A DNA stretch of 64,000 nucleotides from assembly GCF_025717535.1 (NCBI RefSeq), contig NZ_JAJIRO010000004.1, positions 682,001-746,000 of the forward strand. Direction: 5' to 3'. Origin of the DNA: Paucibacter sp. Y2R2-4. GTDB lineage: Bacteria > Pseudomonadota > Gammaproteobacteria > Burkholderiales > Burkholderiaceae_C. Numbering within the stretch: the stretch's first letter is position 1; the number at the start of each line of letters is the position of its first letter. This document shows positions 26,642-34,387 of the stretch, piece after piece. The position numbers were made by a program, and so were the translations under genes. The notes under the pieces are model-generated. The model ran no database searches and had not been told where the DNA came from. It saw only the letters and a program-made list of their open reading frames with translations.

Positions 26642-28513
26642 ATGATCTTCCGCTCGTTTTCATTCGCCCGCCGACAGGGCCTGGTTCGCAGTGTGCTCGG
26701 CGCTTTGGCCCTGGGCCTCTTGGGCAGCGGCAGCTGGGCCGAATCCAGCCCAGCGCCAAGCAGCCCAAGCCCGACGGCCCAAGCTTCCCCCAAAGTGTTG
26801 CGTTATGCCTTCCGGGTCGCCGAAACCGGTTTCGACCCCGCCAAGGTCACCGACATCTATTCGCGCATCGTCACCCAGCACATCTTCGAAGGCCTCTTCA
26901 CCTACGACCATCTGGCCCGGCCGGCCAAGCTCAAGCCACTGACAGCCGCCGCTCTGCCCGAGGTCAGCGCCGACTTCAAGACCTGGACCATTCGCATCCA
27001 GCCTGGCATCTATTTCGCCGATCACCCCGTCTTCAAGGGCAAGAAGCGCGAGCTGACGGCCGAGGACTATGTCTACAGCTTCAAGCGCTTTGCCGATCCG
27101 CTGACCAACTCGCCCACCTGGGACGGCCTGGAAGAAAACCATCTACTGGGCCTGAATGAATACCGCGCGGAAGTCCAGAAGAGTAAAAAGCCCTTCAATT
27201 ACGACAAGCCGATTGAAGGCTTGAAGGCGCTGGACCGCTACACCTTGCAGATTCGGCTGGGCAAGCCGCGTCCGCGCTTTGACCAAACCCTGGCCGACGG
27301 CAGCCTTTTGGGTGCCGTGGCCCGCGAGGTGATCGAGCTGGACCCCGAGCACAGCAGCGAAAACGCGGTGGGCACCGGCCCCTTCCAACTGGCCAGCTGG
27401 CGGCGCAGCTCGCAAATCGTGCTGGAACGCAACCCCGGCTACCGCGAGCGTTTTTATGACGCCGAGCCGAATGCCGACGATGCCGAGGGTCAGGCCTATT
27501 TGGCTCGTTTCAAAGGTCGCCGCATCCCCATGATCGACCGGGTGGAGATCGCCATCATCGAAGAGAACCAGCCACGCTGGTTGTCCTTCCTGGACGGCCA
27601 GTTCGACCTGCTGGAGCGCACGCCCGAAGACTTCATCAACCAAGCCATGCCAGGCGGCAAGGTGGCGCCCAATTTGGCCAAGCGTGGCATTCAAAGCTAC
27701 CGAGTGGTGACCTCGGACGTGCTGTTCACCGTCTTCAATCTGGAAGACCCAGTGATCGGTGGCTATACGCCCGAGCGCATCGCGCTGCGCCGCGCGATTG
27801 CGCTGGGCACCAACTCCGAACGTGAGATTCAGCTGGTGCGTCGCGGCCAGGCGATCAGCGCGCAGTCCATCATGCTGCCGCACACCACCGGCTACGACCC
27901 GCAATTCAAGAGTGAAAGCGGCGACTACGATCCGGCCCGCGCCAAGGCTCTGCTCGACCTCTACGGCTATCTCGACCGCGACGGCGATGGCTGGCGCGAG
28001 CAGCCCGACGGCAGCCCGCTGGTCTTGGAAAGCCTCACCACGCCCGAGCAGTTCCAGCGCCAGATCGACCAGATCTGGCAAAAGAGCTTGGCCGGCATCG
28101 GCATCAAGGTGCAGTTCAAGACTGCCAAATGGCCGGAGAACCTCAAGTCCATGCGCGCTGGCAAGTTCCAAATCTGGTCGCTGGCCAGCTCGGCCGCCTC
28201 GCCCGATGGGCAAGACGCCTTGGGCTTTTTCTACAGCGACCGCATTGGCGGCCAGAACTATGCGCGCATCAAGCTGAAGGTCTTGGACGATCTCTACGAG
28301 CAGTCCAACGCCTTGCCCGATGGCCCCGAGCGCCTGGCCTTGTTCAATGAGCTGAAGCGCCTGGGTGCGGCCTATGCGCCGTATCGGCCGCGCGGCCACC
28401 GCATCATCACCGATCTGGCGCATCCGCAATTGCTGGGCTATCGGCGCCCGCAGTTCTGGTTGAATTTCTGGGAGTACGTGGACATCGACCCCAGCCAAGC
28501 CCACCGAAAGTAA
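26642..28513 (+). CDS. Peptide ABC transporter substrate-binding protein, paralogue 3 of 6
   Basis: A 623-aa SBP_bac_5 protein with a Sec signal peptide (VRSVLGALALGLLGSGSWA). ATG 26642 is preceded by CAGGTAG at ribosome-binding distance; the in-frame upstream start at 26603 would add a non-signal extension. It shares the array's core motifs (GTGPFQLASWRRSSQIVLERNPGYRERFYDAEP, RRIPMIDRVEIAIIEENQPRWLSF, DRDGDGWREQPDG). In the pocket the PDGD of paralogues 1/2/6 is changed to PDGQD followed by ALGFFYSDRIGGQN, placing it with paralogues 4 and 5. Same strand, 47 bp after paralogue 2. Confidence 0.93.
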   Translation: MIFRSFSFARRQGLVRSVLGALALGLLGSGSWAESSPAPSSPSPTAQASPKVLRYAFRVAETGFDPAKVTDIYSRIVTQHIFEGLFTYDHLARPAKLKPLTAAALPEVSADFKTWTIRIQPGIYFADHPVFKGKKRELTAEDYVYSFKRFADPLTNSPTWDGLEENHLLGLNEYRAEVQKSKKPFNYDKPIEGLKALDRYTLQIRLGKPRPRFDQTLADGSLLGAVAREVIELDPEHSSENAVGTGPFQLASWRRSSQIVLERNPGYRERFYDAEPNADDAEGQAYLARFKGRRIPMIDRVEIAIIEENQPRWLSFLDGQFDLLERTPEDFINQAMPGGKVAPNLAKRGIQSYRVVTSDVLFTVFNLEDPVIGGYTPERIALRRAIALGTNSEREIQLVRRGQAISAQSIMLPHTTGYDPQFKSESGDYDPARAKALLDLYGYLDRDGDGWREQPDGSPLVLESLTTPEQFQRQIDQIWQKSLAGIGIKVQFKTAKWPENLKSMRAGKFQIWSLASSAASPDGQDALGFFYSDRIGGQNYARIKLKVLDDLYEQSNALPDGPERLALFNELKRLGAAYAPYRPRGHRIITDLAHPQLLGYRRPQFWLNFWEYVDIDPSQAHRK

Positions 28514-28540
28514 GCCAGAGAGTCCAAGCACAAGACCGCC

Positions 28541-30391
28541 ATGAAGATGAAGTTGAACTTGCCCCAAATGCTGGCCTGCTCGCTGAGCATTTGGCTTGCT
28601 TTGCAAAGCACGGCCCACGCAGCACCCGAGGCAAGCGATAGCCCCGCGGCGGCGGCCACAGCAGCCCCCAAAGTGCTGCGTTATGCCTTTCAGATTGCTG
28701 AGACCGGTTTCGACCCCTCGCAGCTCAGCGACATCTATTCGCGCACCGTCACCGGCGGCATCTTTGAAGCGCTGTACCGCTACGACCACCTGGCTCGCCC
28801 GGTGCAGATCAAGCCCTTGCTCGCCGCAGGCATGCCCGAGATCTCGGACGATTTCCGCAGCTTCACCATCAAGATCCAGCCTGGCATCTACTTCGCCGAT
28901 GACGAGGCCTTCAAGGGCAAGAAGCGCGAGCTGACCGCGCAAGACTTCGTTTACAGCCTCAAGCGCTTTGCTGACCCGGCGCTCAAAAGCCCCAATTGGA
29001 GCTATGTGGAAGAGGCCGATTTGGTGGGCCTGGGCGCCCTGCGAAAGCAAGCGCTCGACAGCAAGAAGCCCTTTGAGTACGACAAGGACGTGGCGGGCCT
29101 GCGCGCCCTGGATCGCTACACCTTGCAGTTCAAAACCCAGAGCGCACGGCCTCGCCTGATCGAATCCCTGATGGTGGGCAGCGACTTGTTCGGCGCCATG
29201 GCCCGCGAGGTGGTCGAGCATTACGGCGACAAGATCGCCGAGCACCCGGTGGGCACCGGCCCCTTCCGTTTGGCTGAGTGGCGGCGCAGCTCCCGCATCG
29301 TGCTGGAGAAAAACCCAGACTACCGTGAACGTTTTTACGACGCGGAGGCCACGCCCGACGATGCCGAAGGGCTGGCCTTGCAGGCGCGCTTCAAGGGCCG
29401 CCGCATCCCCATGATCGACCGGGTGGAGATCGCCATCATTGAAGAAGTGCAGCCCCGCTGGCTGTCCTTCTTGAACGCTGAAAAAGACCTGCTGGAGCGT
29501 GTGCCCGCCGAGTTCATCAGCCAGGCCATGCCGAATGGCAAGGTGGCGCCCAATCTGGCCAAGCGCGGCGTACAAGCCTTCCGAGTGATCGGACCGGACG
29601 CCACCCTGAGCACCTTCAACATGGACGACCCGGTGGTCGGCGGCTACACGCCGGACAAGATCGCGCTGCGCCGCGCCATCAGCCTGGCCATCGATGTACC
29701 CCGCGAAATCCGCCTGGCGCGGCGCGGCCAAGCGGTGCAAGCGCAGTCGCCCCTCGTGCCGCACACCACCGGCTACTCGGCCGACTACAGGTCAGAAACC
29801 GGCGACTACGATCCGGCCCGCGCCATGGCCTTGCTCGACCTCTACGGCTATGTCGATGCCGATGGCGACGGTTGGCGCGACCTGCCCGACGGCAAGCCCT
29901 TGGTCGTGATCCGCAACACCCAGCCCGACAACGCCTCACGCCAGCTCGATGAGTTGTGGCAAAAGAACCTCAAGGCCGTCGGCATCAAGGCGGAGTTCAA
30001 AACCGCCAAATGGCCTGAGAACCTGAAGAGCGCACGCGGTGGCAAGTTCATGATCTGGGGCGTGGGCTCCTCGGCCTCGCAGCCCGATGGCGTCAGCGCC
30101 TTGCAGCGCCTTTACGGCCCGGCCAAAGGCGGGCAGAACTTGTCGCGCTTCAAGCTGCCGGAGTACGACGCGATTTACGAGCGCCTGCAGGCCCTGCCCG
30201 ATGGGCCGGAACGCGAAGCCCTGTTCCTGCAAGCCAAGCGCATCGCCACCACCTATATGCCTTACAAGCAGCATGTGCACCGCATCCTGACCGATATGGC
30301 CCACCCCTGGGTGATCGGCTACCGCCGCGCCCTGTTCTGGCAGGACTGGTGGCAGTACGTGGACATTGACGAGAGCAAGAAGCCGAAGTGA
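28541..30391 (+). CDS. Peptide ABC transporter substrate-binding protein, paralogue 4 of 6
   Basis: A 616-aa SBP_bac_5 protein with a Sec signal peptide (LPQMLACSLSIWLALQSTAHA). Core motifs match the array (KVLRYAFQIAETGFDPSQ, GTGPFRLAEWRRSSRIVLEKNPDYRERFYDAE, GRRIPMIDRVEIAIIEEVQPRW, DADGDGWRDLPDG). The pocket segment reads PDGVSALQRLYGPAKGGQN, so the acidic residue of PDGD is absent. It starts 27 bp after paralogue 3 and its stop overlaps the GTG form of the paralogue 5 start. Confidence 0.93.
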   Translation: MKMKLNLPQMLACSLSIWLALQSTAHAAPEASDSPAAAATAAPKVLRYAFQIAETGFDPSQLSDIYSRTVTGGIFEALYRYDHLARPVQIKPLLAAGMPEISDDFRSFTIKIQPGIYFADDEAFKGKKRELTAQDFVYSLKRFADPALKSPNWSYVEEADLVGLGALRKQALDSKKPFEYDKDVAGLRALDRYTLQFKTQSARPRLIESLMVGSDLFGAMAREVVEHYGDKIAEHPVGTGPFRLAEWRRSSRIVLEKNPDYRERFYDAEATPDDAEGLALQARFKGRRIPMIDRVEIAIIEEVQPRWLSFLNAEKDLLERVPAEFISQAMPNGKVAPNLAKRGVQAFRVIGPDATLSTFNMDDPVVGGYTPDKIALRRAISLAIDVPREIRLARRGQAVQAQSPLVPHTTGYSADYRSETGDYDPARAMALLDLYGYVDADGDGWRDLPDGKPLVVIRNTQPDNASRQLDELWQKNLKAVGIKAEFKTAKWPENLKSARGGKFMIWGVGSSASQPDGVSALQRLYGPAKGGQNLSRFKLPEYDAIYERLQALPDGPEREALFLQAKRIATTYMPYKQHVHRILTDMAHPWVIGYRRALFWQDWWQYVDIDESKKPK

Positions 30392-30396
30392 ATCTG

Positions 30397-32244
30397 ATGA
30401 ATCCGTCCCGTTTTTTAAGACTGCTGGCCTGCGGCCTTGCCTCAGTGAGCCTGAGCCTGAGCCTGGGCCTCGGCCTGGCTTTGCCTGCAAGCGCCAGCTC
30501 TGCAGAAGCCCCCGCAGCCCCCAAGGTGCTGCGCTACGCCTTCCAGATCGCCGAAACTGGTTTTGACCCGGCGCAGATCAGCGACACCTACTCGCGCATC
30601 ATCACCTCGCATGTGTTCGAGGCGCTGTACAGCTACGACTACCTGGCTCGGCCGATCAAGGTTCGGCCCCTGACGGCGGCCGGCATGCCCGAGGTCTCGG
30701 CCGACTTCAAGACCTGGACGGTGCGCATCCAGCCCGGCATCTTCTTCACCGACGACCCCGCCTTCAAGGGCAAGCGGCGCGAGTTGGTGGCTGAGGACTA
30801 TGTCTACAGCTACAAGCGCTTTGCGGATCCGGCCAGCAAAAGCCCGAGCTGGACCACCGTGGGCGACTTTGGCCTGATCGGCCTGAACGAGTTGCGCGAG
30901 CAGGCACTCAAAACCAAGAAGCCCTTCAACTACGAGCAGCCCATTGAAGGCCTGCGCGCGCTGGACCGCTACACCCTGCAGTTCAAGCTGAAGGAAAGTC
31001 GGCCTCGCTTTATCTACGGCTTGGCGCAAAGCGACCGCTTTGGCGCCGTGGCCCGCGAGGTGATGGAAGCCTACGCCGACCGAACTATGGAGCACCCGGT
31101 CGGCACCGGCCCCTTTGTGCTGAAGGATTGGCGGCGCAGCTCGCGCATGGTGCTGGAGAAGAACCCCGCTTACCGTGAGCGTTATTACGAGGCCGAGCCG
31201 GCCGCCGATGACGCCGAAGGCCAGGCCCTGCTGGCCCGCTTCAAGGGCCGGCGCATCCCGATGATCGACCGGGTCGAAATCGCCATCATCGAAGAATCGC
31301 AGCCGCGTTGGCTCAGCTTTGTGGGCGGCGAACATGATTTGCTCGACCGGGTACCACCCGAGTTCGTCAACGTGGCCCTGCCCAAGGGCAAGCTGGCGCC
31401 CAACTTGGCCAAACGCGGTTTTCAGCTGTTTCGCGTGATGGGGGCGGAAAGCGCCTTCACCTTTTTCAATCTCGAAGACAAGACGCTGGGCGGCTACAGC
31501 GAAGACAAGGTGGCGCTGCGCCGCGCGCTCTCGCTGGCCTTGAACATTGAGCGCGAGATCAACGGCGTGCGGCGCGGCCAAGCGGTGCCGGCACAGTCGA
31601 TGATTCCGCCACACACCTCGGGCTATGACGCCGCCTACAAGAGCACGAACAGCGACTTCGACATCCCGCGTGCCAAGGCCTTGCTGGACCTGTACGGCTA
31701 TGTGGACAAAGACGGTGACGGCTGGCGCGATATGCCCGACGGCTCGCCGCTGGTGATCGAAGTGGCCACCCAGCCCGACGCGCTTTCGCGCCAGTACGAC
31801 GAACTCTGGCAGCGCAATTTCGGCGCAGTGAACATTCGCACCAAGTTCTTCCATGGCAAATGGCCGGAGCAACTCAAGCAGGCCCGCGCCGGCAAGCTGA
31901 TGCTGTGGATGTTGGCCGACAGCGCCAACGCCCCCGATGGCCTGGACCAGATGCTGCGCCTCTACAGCCCGGCCATCGGCGCGCGCAATTACGCCCGCTT
32001 CAAGTCCGCCGAATTCGACAAACTCTACGAACAGTTGCAAGTGATGCCCGACGGCCCCGAGCGCGAGGCCTTGTTCCTGCAAGTCAAGCGCATCCAGGCC
32101 ACTTATGTGCCCGAGAAAACCCATGTGCACCGCATCATCAATGACATGAGCCAGGCCTGGGTGATTGGCTACCGCAGGCCGCTGTTCAGCAATGACTTCT
32201 GGCAGTTCATTGATGTGGACAACTCGCTGAAGCCAGCGCGATGA
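30397..32244 (+). CDS. Peptide ABC transporter substrate-binding protein, paralogue 5 of 6
   Basis: A 615-aa SBP_bac_5 protein with a Leu/Ser-rich signal peptide (CGLASVSLSLSLGLGLALPASA). Either ATG 30397 or the in-frame GTG 30388, which overlaps the paralogue 4 stop, may be used. Core motifs are conserved (GTGPFVLKDWRRSSRMVLEKNPAYRERYYEAEP, DKDGDGWRDMPDG). The pocket segment is NAPDGLDQMLRLYSPAIGARN. Its last codon overlaps the paralogue 6 start by ATGA (32241-32244), showing translational coupling. Confidence 0.93.
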   Translation: MNPSRFLRLLACGLASVSLSLSLGLGLALPASASSAEAPAAPKVLRYAFQIAETGFDPAQISDTYSRIITSHVFEALYSYDYLARPIKVRPLTAAGMPEVSADFKTWTVRIQPGIFFTDDPAFKGKRRELVAEDYVYSYKRFADPASKSPSWTTVGDFGLIGLNELREQALKTKKPFNYEQPIEGLRALDRYTLQFKLKESRPRFIYGLAQSDRFGAVAREVMEAYADRTMEHPVGTGPFVLKDWRRSSRMVLEKNPAYRERYYEAEPAADDAEGQALLARFKGRRIPMIDRVEIAIIEESQPRWLSFVGGEHDLLDRVPPEFVNVALPKGKLAPNLAKRGFQLFRVMGAESAFTFFNLEDKTLGGYSEDKVALRRALSLALNIEREINGVRRGQAVPAQSMIPPHTSGYDAAYKSTNSDFDIPRAKALLDLYGYVDKDGDGWRDMPDGSPLVIEVATQPDALSRQYDELWQRNFGAVNIRTKFFHGKWPEQLKQARAGKLMLWMLADSANAPDGLDQMLRLYSPAIGARNYARFKSAEFDKLYEQLQVMPDGPEREALFLQVKRIQATYVPEKTHVHRIINDMSQAWVIGYRRPLFSNDFWQFIDVDNSLKPAR

Positions 32245-34043
32245 GTTCAAGACGCCGCTTTCTGAGCCAGGGTGCGGCGCTCGCAGGCAGCACTTGCTTG
32301 GCCGCGCCAGCCTTAGCGGCCAGTGCCGCTGAAAACAAGCGTAAGGTTTTACGTACCGCCTTCAACTCGGCCGAGGTCGGCTTTGATTTGCCGCAGGTCT
32401 CGGACCGGACCTCGGTCGAGGTGGCCTCGCACATCTTTGAGCCGCCGCTGACCTTTGACTATCTGGCCCGGCCGGTGCTGCTCAAGCCTTTGACAGCGGC
32501 GAGCCTGCCCGAGGTCTCGGCCGACTTCAAGCACTTTGTCTTCACGATCCGGCCCGGCATCTACTTCGCCGATGACCCGGCCTTCAAGGGCAAGAAGCGC
32601 GAGCTGGTGGCCGAGGACTATGTCTACAGCATCAAGCGCTACTACGACCCGCGCATCAAGACCGAGCATCTCTACCAGTTCGAGACGGCCAGGCTGCTGG
32701 GTCTGACGGAGCTGCGCAATCAAGCGCTGAAGAACAAGACGGCGTTTGACTACGACAAGCCGGTGGCTGGCCTGAGGGCGCTGGACCGCTACCGCTTCGA
32801 GGTGCGCCTGGCCGAACCCGACCCGCGCTTCGTCAATGTCTTTGCCAGCAGCAACTTCACCGCCGCCGTGGCGCGCGAGGTGGTCGAGGCCTACGGCGAC
32901 GACATCATGGCCCACCCGGTGGGCACCGGGCCCTTTCGACTCAAGAGCTGGCGGCGCAGCTCGGAGATCGTGCTGGAGCGCAACCCGAATTTCCGCGAGC
33001 AGTTCTTCGAATCCGACGGGCCTGCCGTCGGCGACGCCGACGCTGCCCGCGCCGCTCAGGAGCTGGCCGGCAAGCGCTTGCCGCTGCTGGACGAAGTTCG
33101 CGTCAGCATCATCAACGAGGCGCAACCACGCTGGCTGGCCTTTCTCGGCGGCGAGTTGGACTTGGTCGAGATGCCGGTCGATGTAGCGCGCCTTGCCCTG
33201 CCCAACGGACGCCTCGCGCCGAATCTGCAAAAGCGCGGTGTGCGAGCGCTGAGCTCGCATGGCGCCGACATCGCCTTCAGCTACTTCAACCTTGAAGACC
33301 CCCAGATCGGCGGCTACACACCCGAAAAAGTAGCGCTGCGCCGCGCCATCGTGCTGGCCTATGACAACGCCGAGGAAACACGGCTGGTGCTGCAGGGTCA
33401 GGCCTTGCCGGCGCAAAGCATGTTGCCCACGCTGATCTATGGCCATGAGCCGGAGTTGCGCAGCGAGGCCGGCTTGACCGACCCGGCCCGCGCCCAGGCA
33501 CTGCTGGACCTGTATGGCTATGACAAGCGCGACCCCGAGGGCTACCGCCTGAATCCCGACGGCAGCCCGCTGACGCTGCGCCGCGCCGGGCGCGAAACCG
33601 CCCGCGAACGCCAGCTGCATGAGCTGTGGAAGAAGAAGATGGATGCGGTGGGTCTGCGCATGCAGTTCGAGACCGCCACCTTCGGCGAGTTGATCAAGAA
33701 AGCCTTGGTCGGCCAGCTGATGATCTGGGGCTACACCTGGGACCTGGGTTCCCCCGACGGCGACTTTTTGCTGGGCATGGGCTACGGGCCCAATGCCGGG
33801 CAATCGAACGATGCGCGCCTGAAACTGGCCGAGTACGACCGCATCTACGAGCGCCAGCGGGTGCTGCCCGACGGCCCCGAGCGCCTGGCGCTGATGCACA
33901 AAGCCACCCATCTGATGTTGGCCTATATGCCCTATCACCCGCACAACTATCCGCTGCGGGTGGACATGCTGCAAAAAGAAGTTCGCGGCTTTGTCCGCCA
34001 CCCGTTCAACCGGGATCGTTGGCGTTTTGTGGACATGGGCTGA
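32241..34043 (+). CDS. Peptide ABC transporter substrate-binding protein, paralogue 6 of 6 (Tat-type signal)
   Basis: A 600-aa SBP_bac_5 protein, the most divergent of the six. Its N-terminus SSRRRFLSQGAALAGSTCLA is a twin-arginine signal, whereas the others carry Sec signals, so it may be exported folded. It keeps GTGPFRLKSWRRSSEIVLERNPNF and the YTWDLGSPDGDFLLGMGYGPNAGQSN pocket, close to paralogue 2. The Ca2+-like DxDGDGW loop of the other five is degenerate here (YDKRDPEGYRLNPDG). The start overlaps the paralogue 5 stop. An 8-bp-stem hairpin follows the stop codon. Confidence 0.92.
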   Translation: MSSRRRFLSQGAALAGSTCLAAPALAASAAENKRKVLRTAFNSAEVGFDLPQVSDRTSVEVASHIFEPPLTFDYLARPVLLKPLTAASLPEVSADFKHFVFTIRPGIYFADDPAFKGKKRELVAEDYVYSIKRYYDPRIKTEHLYQFETARLLGLTELRNQALKNKTAFDYDKPVAGLRALDRYRFEVRLAEPDPRFVNVFASSNFTAAVAREVVEAYGDDIMAHPVGTGPFRLKSWRRSSEIVLERNPNFREQFFESDGPAVGDADAARAAQELAGKRLPLLDEVRVSIINEAQPRWLAFLGGELDLVEMPVDVARLALPNGRLAPNLQKRGVRALSSHGADIAFSYFNLEDPQIGGYTPEKVALRRAIVLAYDNAEETRLVLQGQALPAQSMLPTLIYGHEPELRSEAGLTDPARAQALLDLYGYDKRDPEGYRLNPDGSPLTLRRAGRETARERQLHELWKKKMDAVGLRMQFETATFGELIKKALVGQLMIWGYTWDLGSPDGDFLLGMGYGPNAGQSNDARLKLAEYDRIYERQRVLPDGPERLALMHKATHLMLAYMPYHPHNYPLRVDMLQKEVRGFVRHPFNRDRWRFVDMG

Positions 34044-34047
34044 GAGC

Positions 34048-34072
34048 ATCCCAGGCTTCTGAGTCCTGGGAT
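34048..34072 (+). terminator. Hairpin at the end of the binding-protein array
   Basis: ATCCCAGG (34048-34055) pairs with CCTGGGAT (34065-34072), five bases after the paralogue 6 stop. No T-run follows, so it may be a weak terminator or an mRNA 3'-stabilising stem. Confidence 0.4.
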
Positions 34073-34122
34073 AGCTCGCCCGTGAGCAGTCCGGCGGCGC
34101 GCTTTGCTCCGTGTCATTCCGG

Positions 34123-34139
34123 CGTGACCTAGGGTCACG
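34123..34139. promoter_or_regulatory. Palindrome in the gap before the WS/DGAT gene
   Basis: CGTGACC and GGTCACG face each other across a 3-bp spacer (TAG). This 7+3+7 dyad lies in the 344-bp gap 34,044-34,387, about 250 bp before the acyltransferase gene. It is the right size for a dimeric repressor site, but no regulator gene is adjacent. Nothing else convincing was seen in that gap. Confidence 0.3.
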
Positions 34140-34387
34140 GCCTCCCTTCTTTACCTGCGCAAAACGCGCCACCGGACCGCTCCTTCGCGGCCTTGCGCGT
34201 GTTCCACGACGCGAACGCCCACTGTGTGCACCCCATGTCCGCAGCCCAAAGCTCGGCTGCCATGCCTCATCCAATGAGTTATGTTTCTGATGAGACTTAG
34301 AGGCGGCTCTCGGTGTAAGCCGCTCAAAGGCTTTATCGGGCTTAGAGCCGGGTATGCTCATCGGATCTGCTCGCAGGGCCTGAATCG

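Noticed and set aside
27143-29764. Long minus-strand open frame of 873 codons opposite receptors 3 and 4
   Set aside because: It is antisense to strongly conserved SBP_bac_5 genes, rich in His/Gln/Leu/Gly low-complexity sequence with no domain, and typical of the shadow frames of GC-rich genes.
30442-32250. Minus-strand open frame of 602 codons opposite receptor 5
   Set aside because: It has the same His/Gln/Val-rich shadow composition, and the opposite strand carries the clear binding protein.
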